In this document: one piece after another, positions 34,933 through 43,505 of the stretch
Numbering within the stretch: the stretch's first letter is position 1
How the letters are laid out: each line of letters starts with the position of its first letter
Assembly (NCBI GenBank): GCA_029212505.1
Contig: JARGOS010000013.1
Span: forward strand, 1 to 43,513
DNA from: Legionellaceae bacterium
Lineage (GTDB): Bacteria > Pseudomonadota > Gammaproteobacteria > Legionellales > Legionellaceae
Direction of reading: 5' to 3'
DNA: 43,513 bases
Program-made: the position numbers and the translations under genes
The notes under the pieces: model-generated
Database searches by the model: none
What the model was told of the DNA's origin: nothing
The model's input: the letters and a program-made list of their open reading frames with translations, nothing else

Positions 34933-36114
34933 ATGTTTTCTCGCTTATTTAAACTACCTCTCATGCATCAAGATAGCTTATTTATTTTTGGTCCTCGAGG
35001 TACTGGTAAAACACAATGGCTCAAACATAACCTGTTGGAGCACCCACACACTTACATCGATTTACTTGATCCACTGACCTATCGAACCCTTAAAGCAAAG
35101 CCCGAATCTTTGCGTGAAAAAATTTCACTTAAAAATAACCATTGGATAGTTATCGATGAAATTCAAAAAATTCCTGAATTATTAGATGAAGTTCATCGAT
35201 TAATTGAGCATGAAGCACAACGCTTTATTCTAACAGGATCTTCTGCAAGAAAACTTAAACGAGATGGGGTCAATTTATTAGCTGGCCGTGCTATTCGCTA
35301 CCATATGCATCCACTGACCATTCAAGAATTAAACGATGATTTTTCACTTGAACACGCTTTAACCCTAGGTATGTTACCCGCAACGTATACCTATCAAGAT
35401 CCTGCGGGTTATTTAGCAACGTACGTTGATATTTATTTACGCGAAGAAGTTATGCAGGAAGGACTCACTCGAAATGTTTCCGCCTTCGCACGTTTTCTTG
35501 AAGTAGCAAGTTTCTCACAAGGCGCAGTGATTAACGCAACAGAAATTGCACGAGAAGTCGGTGTTAATCGTCAAGTTATCCAAAATTATTTTAGTATTCT
35601 CGATGATCTTTTATTAGCTCATACCTTGCCCGCATTTACTAAAAAAGCTAAGCGCCGCTTGATCACAACCAACAAATTTTATTATTTTGATGCGGGAATT
35701 TATACGCAATTACGCCCCAAAGGCATACTGGATGCACCCAGTGAAATAGCAGGCATGGGGTTAGAAACGCTTTTTTATCAGTCTATACTTGCTCTGATAG
35801 ATTACTATCGCATGAACACTCAAGTTTTTTATTGGCGGACAACAACAGGTACAGAAGTGGATTTTGTTGTGTATGGAGAAGATAAGCTGCTTGCATTTGA
35901 AATAAAGCACACCCAAACGATTACTCCTAAAATGCTGCATGGATTAAAGCAATTCAAACAGGATTATTCTATGGCCGAATTATTTATTGTATATACAGGA
36001 CCCGACATCCTGCATTTAAGCCATAATATAACAGCATTGCCAATAACAGCTGCATTACAACAACTACCCTTTTTGATACAAAGCCCGCGTCTCAATAATC
36101 GCGCCATCCAATAA
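34933..36114 (+). CDS. AAA-type ATPase with DUF4143 domain
   Basis: 393 residues. Walker A is GPRGTGKT (about 20-27), Walker B is WIVIDEIQKIP, and sensor 1 is FILTGSSARKLK. The winged-helix segment is ATEIAREVGVNRQVIQNYFSIL. The C-terminal DUF4143 region ends in a PD-(D/E)XK-like motif (GTEVDFVVYG, LLAFEIKHT). Such ATPases are common in bacterial genomes, patchily distributed and often beside mobile DNA; their biological role is poorly known and defence or regulatory roles have been suggested. The gene lies in the insertion between recO and pdxJ, next to a dead IS element, and has its own inverted-repeat promoter. Its last 51 nt overlap the end of the convergent recO gene. Confidence 0.9.
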   Translation: MFSRLFKLPLMHQDSLFIFGPRGTGKTQWLKHNLLEHPHTYIDLLDPLTYRTLKAKPESLREKISLKNNHWIVIDEIQKIPELLDEVHRLIEHEAQRFILTGSSARKLKRDGVNLLAGRAIRYHMHPLTIQELNDDFSLEHALTLGMLPATYTYQDPAGYLATYVDIYLREEVMQEGLTRNVSAFARFLEVASFSQGAVINATEIAREVGVNRQVIQNYFSILDDLLLAHTLPAFTKKAKRRLITTNKFYYFDAGIYTQLRPKGILDAPSEIAGMGLETLFYQSILALIDYYRMNTQVFYWRTTTGTEVDFVVYGEDKLLAFEIKHTQTITPKMLHGLKQFKQDYSMAELFIVYTGPDILHLSHNITALPITAALQQLPFLIQSPRLNNRAIQ

Positions 36115-36765
36115 ATGATGAATGCCGCGGCGCATGATATGCTTCGCGGTTTTTAAAACATCTGTATCGTCCCAAACATCAGCTGCAATTGCCAAAATAT
36201 GCGCCCCCAAGAAACTTTGATGCGCATGATAGCTATGAGCTAACACAAAACCTTCCCCTGGAACAAACGTATAATATTTATCTTCTTGAACAGCTCGCTC
36301 TGTATTTGCTTCTTCTGTGTATGAAATTTGATAACCCGAAAGATGGATTAAGTTACGTTCAAATTTTCGTAGAATAACTTCAATCTGCATGCGTTGAGTG
36401 CAACGTGCTAAAGCACGTATAGCATGCTCATAAGTTTCGTATAACATAGGTTCAGGCACATCGGGTTTTAATGCACGGTACAAGACTTCGTTGATGTACA
36501 TCCCTGCTAATAAAATCTCACTGTGTAGAAATACCGATGTTTGTGCAATTTCAACCTGTTTGACATACATACCGTACGATCGCTCATTAATCGACAGCCA
36601 GAGCGGCGTGAACGGCTGCAAAATCGCACGTTTTTTTGGGGAACGCCCACCTTGACAGTATGCGCGGACCAAACCGCGCTCACGTGTAAAAAAAAACACC
36701 TGGGTCGTACTGTTTTTTGCGGGGCGCTGGTGCAATAACCAGGCCGACAAGCCCTCAGTTATCAT
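36064..36765 (-). CDS. recO: DNA repair protein RecO
   Basis: RecO loads RecA with RecF/RecR at single-strand gaps. 233 residues (E. coli 242). It begins with the OB-fold segment ITEGLSAWLLHQRP and VFFFTRERGLVRAYCQGGR, and continues with helical blocks SEILLAGMYINEVLYRAL and MQIEVILRKFERNLIHLSGY. The start ATG 36765 overlaps the end of era by 11 nt, as in the conserved era-recO operon. The 3' end overlaps the DUF4143 ATPase gene by 51 nt. Its natural partner pdxJ is displaced downstream. The last residues (IIETRALYQKG) could have been altered at the junction. Confidence 0.94.
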   Translation of the reverse strand: MITEGLSAWLLHQRPAKNSTTQVFFFTRERGLVRAYCQGGRSPKKRAILQPFTPLWLSINERSYGMYVKQVEIAQTSVFLHSEILLAGMYINEVLYRALKPDVPEPMLYETYEHAIRALARCTQRMQIEVILRKFERNLIHLSGYQISYTEEANTERAVQEDKYYTFVPGEGFVLAHSYHAHQSFLGAHILAIAADVWDDTDVLKTAKHIMRRGIHHLLDGAIIETRALYQKG

Positions 36766-37642
36766 AACCCAACTGCTTTAACAGCCGTTCATCATCGGCC
36801 CAACCACTTTTGACTTTACACCAGCATTTTAAAAACACCGGTTGCCCGAGTAAACGCTCCATATCCAGACGAGCTTGGCTTGCAATGGTTTTTAATTTAC
36901 TGCCACGATCGCCAATGATCATACGCTTATGATTATCTTTCTCGACAAGAATTAAGGCCTGAATACGTACAAGCTTTTCTTCTTCTTCATACACTTCAAT
37001 ATCTACCGTGGTTGAATAAGGCAGTTCTTGCCCTGTAAAACGAAATATTTTTTCTCGTAATAATTCAGCACATAAAAATCGTGTCGAGCGATCGGTTAAT
37101 TGATCATCTTCAAATAAATGCGGCCCTTCGGGCATCAGCGGCTTAATCAGCTTTTGAAGTGCATCCACAGAAAACCCTGTTTTTGCTGATAACGGTATGA
37201 TGCTCGCAAAATCATGCTGCTGGTTTAAGTGCTCAAGCCAAGGTAATAATTTATTTTTATCTTCAATTTGATCGACTTTATTGACAACCAAAATACAAGG
37301 CACCTCAGTATGTTTAATATGCTTTAAAACACGTGCATCGTCTTCGGTCCAATGCGTTCCTTCAACAACAAACACAATCACATCGACATCATGAACCGTT
37401 GCTTCAGCCGCTTGATTCATCAACCGACTCATATGTTTTGTACCACCACGGTGCACACCTGGTGTATCGACATACACCATTTGGCAATCGCCTTCGGTTA
37501 AAATTCCCCGAATGACGTGACGGGTGGTTTGAGGCTTACGTGAAGTAATGCTCAATTTTTGTTGTAAAATATGATTGAGCAACGTCGATTTACCAACATT
37601 TGGGCGCCCAACCAGTGCTATGTAACCACAGGTCGCTGTCAT
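36755..37642 (-). CDS. era: GTPase Era
   Basis: Era is an essential GTPase that binds 16S rRNA near its 3' end and assists 30S assembly. 295 residues. G1 is GRPNVGKS (12-19), G3 is DTPG in MVYVDTPGVH, G4 is NKVD and G5 is SAKTG. The C-terminal KH domain holds the RMIIGDRGSKLKTIASQAR motif. It overlaps recO by 11 nt. rnc, which usually precedes era in gammaproteobacteria, is not upstream; instead a divergent unrelated gene begins 213 nt away. The gap between them contains AT-rich promoter-like sequence. Confidence 0.97.
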   Translation of the reverse strand: MTATCGYIALVGRPNVGKSTLLNHILQQKLSITSRKPQTTRHVIRGILTEGDCQMVYVDTPGVHRGGTKHMSRLMNQAAEATVHDVDVIVFVVEGTHWTEDDARVLKHIKHTEVPCILVVNKVDQIEDKNKLLPWLEHLNQQHDFASIIPLSAKTGFSVDALQKLIKPLMPEGPHLFEDDQLTDRSTRFLCAELLREKIFRFTGQELPYSTTVDIEVYEEEEKLVRIQALILVEKDNHKRMIIGDRGSKLKTIASQARLDMERLLGQPVFLKCWCKVKSGWADDERLLKQLGYDN

Positions 37643-37793
37643 TTATCACCAAATTTAAATATATATATAAATATAACCATAAAAACGCTATTCTATCGAA
37701 TCATAGTAAACATGTACAAAGCTTTTTCAAAAAACGTAACACCCATTGTCAAAATAAAATCACATTGACCTTCATAAAACCTAAATTTTGTCT

Positions 37794-37799
37794 TATACT
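37794..37799 (+). promoter_or_regulatory. candidate -10 element upstream of the coiled-coil gene
   Basis: TATACT within CTTATACTAT, 56 nt before ATG 37856. The nearest good -35 (TTGACC, 37775-37780) is only 13 nt away, so the assignment is uncertain. The same ten bases occur before the edge gene at 43506. Confidence 0.3.
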
Positions 37800-37855
37800 A
37801 TCTTATATTGAACGTATATATGTAAAATATTGCAATCCAACAGGAGATTTTTGTC

Positions 37856-39043
37856 ATGGCAGCACCCAAAACACCCAAATTTCCGGAAGCGAGCTTTCCT
37901 CCACTGTCGGATACAAAAAAAGAAGTTTTTCAAAATAAAGCAATTCAAGCGCTTGAATTGGCGCTCGAAGCGCAAAACGCGAAATATGATGCGCTCGATC
38001 TGGAACGTGATGATATTCAAGCCACAAACGTTGAGCTCGAAGCACGTGCCGGTATGGTTGATTCGCTGCTTGCTGATATCGGTGGTTTTTTTGATTTAGA
38101 TTCAGACGATCAAGAGCAACTCACACACAACGATCGCGAGCTTATGAATCGCTTTCCAAAAGATAATCTTATCGCGAAAGAAGAAGGCAAATCGTTTGTT
38201 TTAAAACGCGGTCAAAAACTTGATCAATTATCAAGTCAAGAAAAAGCCGAGGCGCACCAAGCGTATGTGAAATTAAAACCCTCGCTTGATGCACTGCAAG
38301 AAAGAATCAAAACATCACACCAATCTGACACAGACCAACACAAACAAAAAACAAAACAATTTGTTCGTAAAAGCGAGCAATTTTATCAAGACACCCTTTC
38401 CATCACGCAACAATTAATCAAACTACACACCGAAAAAAATGCGGTTCAAAATGAGCTCGAATCGCATCGCTTGAAGCCCGAGCTCAAACCAACCACACAA
38501 AAAAACGATGAAACCCATGAAAACAACAAGCAGCATGTAACATCACAACAACAAAAACAAAAGAATGCACCGCAGAACCAACGTCAATCAGACCCTTCGG
38601 TGGCACCTCAGGCCAACACAGCCGTCTTAACACGAAGCTTTAAGATGATGCTTCAAATGAATCCACAAGCAACGCTTGCTGCCATGGATCGCATGGGCGC
38701 CCCTGATTGGTTAAAACAAGTAAACATCGGCCACACAACCAACACTGAACTCGAAACCAATAAGTCGCTTCAACGACACCGGGCCGGTAAAGGTGGTGCC
38801 ACAGCAACTGATTTGTTGACCAATGCACAAGCCTTAGAAGCACAAAAAAACGACGATAAGTTTACCCCCGAACCGGACTCACCACAAGCGCAAGCAAAAG
38901 CTGCACTCAAAGCGGAACTGCAGGCTAAAGCTAACCCTACACCTGAACCCAAGCCCAAGCCAGAGAATGAGCCGGAGCCGGAGCCAAAACCGAATCCAAG
39001 CACGGCACCTTCACCGTTCTCAACCAAACCGACGCCTCAGTAA
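37856..39043 (+). CDS. hypothetical coiled-coil protein with Pro/Glu/Lys tail
   Basis: Not recognised. 395 residues from ATG 37856, with AGGAG 9 nt upstream. Residues about 20-70 and 120-210 have heptad-like, charged helical sequence (LELALEAQNAKYDALDLERDD, LHTEKNAVQNELESHRL), suggesting coiled coils. A Gln/Asn-rich linker (about 215-250) follows, then a more ordered block (SFKMMLQMNPQATLAAMDRMG). The C-terminus is a repetitive Pro-Glu-Lys tail (PEPKPKPENEPEPEPKP) ending in STKPTPQ. No signal peptide is present. Coiled coils plus a proline-rich tail are common in secreted effectors of intracellular bacteria, but also in structural proteins. It leads a plus-strand run with the Kazal protein, the 1104-residue protein and a methyltransferase. 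Confidence 0.75.
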   Translation: MAAPKTPKFPEASFPPLSDTKKEVFQNKAIQALELALEAQNAKYDALDLERDDIQATNVELEARAGMVDSLLADIGGFFDLDSDDQEQLTHNDRELMNRFPKDNLIAKEEGKSFVLKRGQKLDQLSSQEKAEAHQAYVKLKPSLDALQERIKTSHQSDTDQHKQKTKQFVRKSEQFYQDTLSITQQLIKLHTEKNAVQNELESHRLKPELKPTTQKNDETHENNKQHVTSQQQKQKNAPQNQRQSDPSVAPQANTAVLTRSFKMMLQMNPQATLAAMDRMGAPDWLKQVNIGHTTNTELETNKSLQRHRAGKGGATATDLLTNAQALEAQKNDDKFTPEPDSPQAQAKAALKAELQAKANPTPEPKPKPENEPEPEPKPNPSTAPSPFSTKPTPQ

Positions 39044-39066
39044 GTAAGCAAATTTGGAGAATATTC

Positions 39067-39312
39067 ATGTTTTCAAAATTTAAATTTAATATGATAAAAC
39101 AATGCTCGGTTATACTCTGCTTCATGCTGCTTTCGTATCAGGTTCATGCTGAGCAAGCTGTACAACAACAAAAACAAATACCAAACTGCATATGCACAAA
39201 ACAATGGGAACCTGTCTGCGGTGCCAATGGTCGCACCTACGGGAATCTATGCGAAGCACATTGTGCAAAGGTTGAAGTTGTACACGAAGGACCTTGTTCC
39301 CGAGAACGATAA
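39067..39312 (+). CDS. secreted Kazal-type serine protease inhibitor
   Basis: 81 residues with GGAG 7 nt before ATG 39067. The signal peptide ends near HA-28 (hydrophobic core CSVILCFMLLS). The mature part has one Kazal domain with six Cys: C41, C43, C51, C62, C66 and C77, and the hallmark PVCGANGRTYGNLCEA. By alignment to ovomucoid third domain (C-T-L18-E) the P1 residue would be K45, predicting inhibition of trypsin-like proteases. The C41-X-C43 and C66-X10-C77 spacings make it a short, non-classical Kazal domain. It would be exported by Sec and disulphide-bonded in the periplasm. A role against host or amoebal proteases is plausible but not shown. Confidence 0.9.
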   Translation: MFSKFKFNMIKQCSVILCFMLLSYQVHAEQAVQQQKQIPNCICTKQWEPVCGANGRTYGNLCEAHCAKVEVVHEGPCSRER

Positions 39313-39324
39313 AATTGTATTATA

Positions 39325-39365
39325 GTTACACACAGTGTAAAATACGCCTTTTTGCTGTGTGTAAC
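39325..39365. promoter_or_regulatory. 11-bp inverted repeat before the 1104-residue gene
   Basis: GTTACACACAG (39325-39335) and CTGTGTGTAAC (39355-39365) are exact inverted copies separated by 19 nt. The right arm ends one base before ATG 39367. A promoter-like pair TTGTAT (39315-39320) and TAAAAT (39338-39343), 17 nt apart, overlaps the left arm and loop. The gene has no visible Shine-Dalgarno between arm and ATG. The repeat could be an operator, a weak transcription terminator for the Kazal gene, or a hairpin that hides the start. Confidence 0.5.
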
Positions 39366-39366
39366 C

Positions 39367-42300
39367 ATGAATAACCCATCGAATCAATCAACACGAGCAC
39401 TGAAACATGTGCTCAAAATGCCTTATCTTCAATCGACTGAAACACAAACTGAACCTTACGAAGCCGCTGAATTGGAAGCGTATGATACCACCACGCTTGG
39501 CTCATCACTTCAGGCTTTATCCGTAAAACTGAACCGTACGCCAACATCCAGCTACGCGAGCATTCGAGCCGTTTTCTATGAGTTACGTGATATTTTTAAA
39601 CAAATCAGACAGTCCAAAGCATTTGCATCAAACCACGAGCACTTGAAAACATGCCTTCAACTCGGCTATACATGCAGCATACAACTGCTCAAAGAGCAGC
39701 CCATACCCCATCAATCACGTGTATGCACCCTATCCACCAAAGCTATGTTTGATTATTATTTGAGTTCATGTGAAGCAGAACGGCACATCTTAGCGCTTCA
39801 TCTTAAATTCACCGATGCGATGCATCATGTTGAACATGATTTAGCCTCCCTTCTCACAGAACAGGATGATGAGAGGGTGCATCATCAAGCATCACAAACA
39901 CACTTAACGCAAAAACGCGCTGCACGCGTGCAACCGCCGGTTAGTTTGAGCTCGCTTCAGGAGCTTGAAACAAGATGGAACACGTTATCAAGCAAACAAC
40001 TTAACGAGCAAAACATCACCAAGCTTTTTCGTTTAACGACCGATGTATCTCAATATGTTTATCATCATAAAAAACATTTGCCACCGGCCGAAACCAACCA
40101 TAGCTTAACCTTAGGCTTAGCCATCGAAGCGCGATACATTGAAGCGCTTCATCAATCCCATGGGCCTATACGCTATCTTTCCAAAAGCATGCAACGCGCT
40201 GCGCAATATTTTCATGCGCTTGCAGCGCACTATCAAGAAGAAGGCATGCCCGACCTTGCTGCAAAAATGACAGAAAAGCAGCAGCTTATGACCGAACGCG
40301 CCTTGGACTATGCGCGCATGCTGGCTTGCCGTCACGTTGAGCAATCCAAAAACACCTCAACAGCCGAAAAAAAGCATGCTAAACACAGGCGACAAGCGCT
40401 TCAAGCCGAACTTCCTGAACGTTTGGATGAACTATGCACGCAATTTCAAAACGTCTACGATGAAGCAAGCGTTCAAGACCCAAATGTATTTTTTGAATTG
40501 TATCTCGAAGCTCACACCTATCTTGAGCATATCCAGTACGATGTCCTCGCAGAAATAGGTTACGATAAACCCCTCTTAAATTATGATCTAAACCTTCACA
40601 ATGAACAAAATACCCTGCCTGAAGCAGTTCAAGCCAAACTGATTGCTTTACTTAAAACCGAAGCAGGCACAAGACTTCAGAGCGCCGTGCAGTTTTATTA
40701 TGACATCAAATGCAAATATTATGAGAGCATTCAAAAAACGCATCATCAAGATGCATCCGTTGAAGCAGAACGATTTCAAGCTGTATTTCAAAAGCAAGCG
40801 TATGATTTGCTGTTATCACACGCTACGCACCCACAACAACATGAAAACTCCGATCTCTTTAAACGAAACTGTCAAGACATCTTGAATGCTAGACATTACA
40901 GCACACCGTTGATTTATTTTATGGCACAACATCATTTAGATACAATATCAGCTCATACGGTAGAAGAAGAAAAAGCTTCACCACAACCCGACATAACGCC
41001 AACACCAGCACTTCATCCTAAAACAACCAAGCCTGCTCCTAAAGCTATCTCAGCCCCTACTGATCAAACCATCTGGGAGCATATTTGCTCAGAATATGCC
41101 GTGCGTTCCGTTAATTTTGCAGCATACTTAGAAAAAATTGCGCTTGACCAAGGCCTTAACGATATAATCGCCAACGAACTGTATGCCGCCATCACGGATT
41201 CAAATCAATATTTGCTGATTGATGAACATAATATCGATGCGTTCTATGCACTCTATAACCTCTTGGTTACCGAATACTTTAAACCTCAAGAAACCAAAGT
41301 ACTAGAAAAACTAACAAAAGAACAAGCCTTGGCCGGTCATCTTGAAGCGGTGATACCTGATGATAAACTCATGGTTCAATCGATAACGATTCTTCGAGGC
41401 ATTTTGAACTATAGCGACTACCTTAAGCTTGAACAAAAAGCCGAACTCTTTTTTGCGCTTGGCAATATTTATGTACAGTTACAATCGTTCAGCCCAAAGC
41501 GCATGTTTAAAGACGAAGGAACCGCATGCTTTAAACGTCTCCAACGACTTATCGAAGCCCTCGATGCCTCCTCAGAAGCCCGTTGGAATACGTTTAATCT
41601 AGAGCATGCACTTAAAAAACTCACACCCACATCATCCTTTGATGCGCGAATCGTCATCGCAAATCAATTATCTGATGAAGAAAAACAACAACAAACATCT
41701 GCCATTATGGATATCCAGGCCCAAACAAGGAGTCTTGAATCAAGGTATGAAGCGATTGTTGATAGTGCGCATCATCATACCTTTATCAGTGAAATTTACT
41801 GGATGCTTTCGATTGCGCTCTCTGAAAATAGAGATACCGTAACAAAAACACATGCGCTAATACATCAACTACAAACCCCAGTTAATGCAACGAATTTACA
41901 TTTTTTTACACATCTTCACGCTATGCTGGCGTTATGCCAAGCATGGGTCACCGACAATGTAGAAGCTTCCGACCACCCAACTTACCGTTTAATGCTGAAG
42001 CAATCTTATGACTATTTATTAACCGCTTATGCAAAAGTAAATAATATCGCAGAAGAACAGCACGATCAGGTAAACTTTCGTTTACGTAGTAAAATAGATG
42101 ATGCGCTTCCAGGAGCACAAGCATGCATCAACAACCTTCTCAACTTAATTCGCGCTCGTATTAATGCTCTGGAAGGACATAACCCAACACAAGCTAAAAT
42201 CGACGTGCGAACATTAGAAAAACCACTGATTCATCCACTTGAAATACCTGAGGCATTTCGTACTTACGATATTTTAAAATCTGCGTTAACCATGATTGAG

Positions 42301-42681
42301 GATAAAAAATACTGGCAAATGTTGATGCTTCTCAAAAGTCACCCGTTCAGCAATCCACAAGTACTTTTTATACAAGCACGTTTGCATGCATGGCTTTTAA
42401 ACATGATATTAACGGATGATTTTCAAACCTTATTAGGCGATCGTGAGGCGGTCCAAACCAGCTATGCATTTGCAAAAAAACATCTTGAACAACAACGCCT
42501 CATGTTTTTAAACAAAGCCAGCAAAAATCCATGGAAAGCTTTATGCAAACAAGAAAGAAAAAACACACCAACAGCATCCGAAACAACAACGCCGTTTAGA
42601 ACGCTCAGCCTATTTTCAACCCAACCTAAAGATATAGATAAAGAACATACGAACACAACGGCACAGCTTGGGGGTTCATGA
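39367..42681 (+). CDS. large helical hypothetical protein (1104 residues)
   Basis: Not recognised. ATG 39367 gives 1104 residues; a TTG at 39352 in the inverted repeat is possible but less likely. Almost the whole protein is amphipathic helix with paired Tyr/Leu/Ala helices reminiscent of TPR or alpha-solenoid repeats (for example AAQYFHALAAHYQEEGM and AELFFALGNIYVQL). Two large halves (about 1-540 and 575-1060) are divided by a Pro/Lys/Thr linker (PTPALHPKTTKPAPKA). The last 60 residues are polar and disordered. No signal peptide, membrane helix or catalytic motif is visible. Its stop overlaps the methyltransferase start by 4 nt. Candidate scaffold or secreted effector; function unknown. Confidence 0.8.
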   Translation: MNNPSNQSTRALKHVLKMPYLQSTETQTEPYEAAELEAYDTTTLGSSLQALSVKLNRTPTSSYASIRAVFYELRDIFKQIRQSKAFASNHEHLKTCLQLGYTCSIQLLKEQPIPHQSRVCTLSTKAMFDYYLSSCEAERHILALHLKFTDAMHHVEHDLASLLTEQDDERVHHQASQTHLTQKRAARVQPPVSLSSLQELETRWNTLSSKQLNEQNITKLFRLTTDVSQYVYHHKKHLPPAETNHSLTLGLAIEARYIEALHQSHGPIRYLSKSMQRAAQYFHALAAHYQEEGMPDLAAKMTEKQQLMTERALDYARMLACRHVEQSKNTSTAEKKHAKHRRQALQAELPERLDELCTQFQNVYDEASVQDPNVFFELYLEAHTYLEHIQYDVLAEIGYDKPLLNYDLNLHNEQNTLPEAVQAKLIALLKTEAGTRLQSAVQFYYDIKCKYYESIQKTHHQDASVEAERFQAVFQKQAYDLLLSHATHPQQHENSDLFKRNCQDILNARHYSTPLIYFMAQHHLDTISAHTVEEEKASPQPDITPTPALHPKTTKPAPKAISAPTDQTIWEHICSEYAVRSVNFAAYLEKIALDQGLNDIIANELYAAITDSNQYLLIDEHNIDAFYALYNLLVTEYFKPQETKVLEKLTKEQALAGHLEAVIPDDKLMVQSITILRGILNYSDYLKLEQKAELFFALGNIYVQLQSFSPKRMFKDEGTACFKRLQRLIEALDASSEARWNTFNLEHALKKLTPTSSFDARIVIANQLSDEEKQQQTSAIMDIQAQTRSLESRYEAIVDSAHHHTFISEIYWMLSIALSENRDTVTKTHALIHQLQTPVNATNLHFFTHLHAMLALCQAWVTDNVEASDHPTYRLMLKQSYDYLLTAYAKVNNIAEEQHDQVNFRLRSKIDDALPGAQACINNLLNLIRARINALEGHNPTQAKIDVRTLEKPLIHPLEIPEAFRTYDILKSALTMIEDKKYWQMLMLLKSHPFSNPQVLFIQARLHAWLLNMILTDDFQTLLGDREAVQTSYAFAKKHLEQQRLMFLNKASKNPWKALCKQERKNTPTASETTTPFRTLSLFSTQPKDIDKEHTNTTAQLGGS

Positions 42682-43415
42682 TGCTTTGGAAGACATTTGC
42701 TGGACGTTGTATTCATCGTGATATCCATCATAATATTCAAGTCCACCAAAACTTAGCGTATCGCTGGCTCACCTTAGGCAGCGATGCGATACAAACACTC
42801 ATCCATCGTCGTCATCCGGAGCGCCATAGCCTGGAATACATTCAAGCCTTAACGCTTGCTGCCCGTACAAACCCCGCACGTGCTTGCCTACTCGGGCTTG
42901 GTGGTGCAGGTGTTGCTCATGCTTTATCGCCTTATTTAGGCCATCATGTCTTAGATGCGGTAGAGCATAATCTTGGGGTGATTAAGGCTTGCTCCCGTTA
43001 TTTTTTCACCGAGCATTTAAAAAATTTGCACATCATCCATCAAGATGCTTTAGTCTATCTTCAAAACTCAACCACGTGTTATCAGCACCTCATGATTGAC
43101 TTGTTTAATGCGACGGCGTTTCCTGAACGCTGCAATCATGCTGATTTTTTTGGTGATTGCCGACGTATCTTATTACCCGATGGCATACTCGCGGTTAATT
43201 TAGCTAACCATCATGAGCAACGGCCTGTGTTCATGCACATTCGCGCTCATTTTGAGCAATGCACCGTTGCCATACCTATTCAAGGCACCCAGAACCTTGT
43301 GATTTTAGCGTGCAAAAGCGCTTCAAGAAAACCATTACTCAATATGCTTGAAAAACAGGGTTTAAAACAGCTTATGTGGGATGCACACTGGGGATGTGTT
43401 GCGAGCTTTGTTTAA
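42678..43415 (+). CDS. spermidine synthase-like SAM-dependent methyltransferase
   Basis: 245 residues of the SpeE-like Rossmann fold. The front strand reads HSLEYIQALTLAA, then the SAM/dcSAM-binding loop LLGLGGAGVAHAL, the acidic residue in LDAVEHNLGVIKA, HQDALVYL, the active-site-like strand LMIDLFNATAFP and LLPDGILAVNLA. In true spermidine synthases the active site has an Asp-Ala-[FY] type motif; here it is D-L-F-N, so aminopropyl transfer is not assured and a methyltransferase role is equally possible. The ATG overlaps the stop of the 1104-residue gene (ATGA), and a second Met follows immediately. The two genes are likely translated together. Confidence 0.8.
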   Translation: MMLWKTFAGRCIHRDIHHNIQVHQNLAYRWLTLGSDAIQTLIHRRHPERHSLEYIQALTLAARTNPARACLLGLGGAGVAHALSPYLGHHVLDAVEHNLGVIKACSRYFFTEHLKNLHIIHQDALVYLQNSTTCYQHLMIDLFNATAFPERCNHADFFGDCRRILLPDGILAVNLANHHEQRPVFMHIRAHFEQCTVAIPIQGTQNLVILACKSASRKPLLNMLEKQGLKQLMWDAHWGCVASFV

Positions 43416-43460
43416 AATTTTACTCCAAATAGCATCACACTAAAAGCAAAATAAGCACCT

Positions 43461-43466
43461 TATACT
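43461..43466 (+). promoter_or_regulatory. candidate -10 element for the gene at the right edge
   Basis: TATACT inside CTTATACTAT, 39 nt before ATG 43506, in a very AT-rich stretch. No convincing -35 is visible. Confidence 0.3.
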
Positions 43467-43505
43467 ATACTTTATTTATACAAATAAAATAAATTGGAAT
43501 TAGGC

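Noticed and set aside
37643-37855. PmrA-type paired TTAA boxes upstream of the effector-like genes
   Set aside because: I looked by eye in this gap and in the gaps at 32392-32593 and 39313-39366 and saw no paired box of that type.
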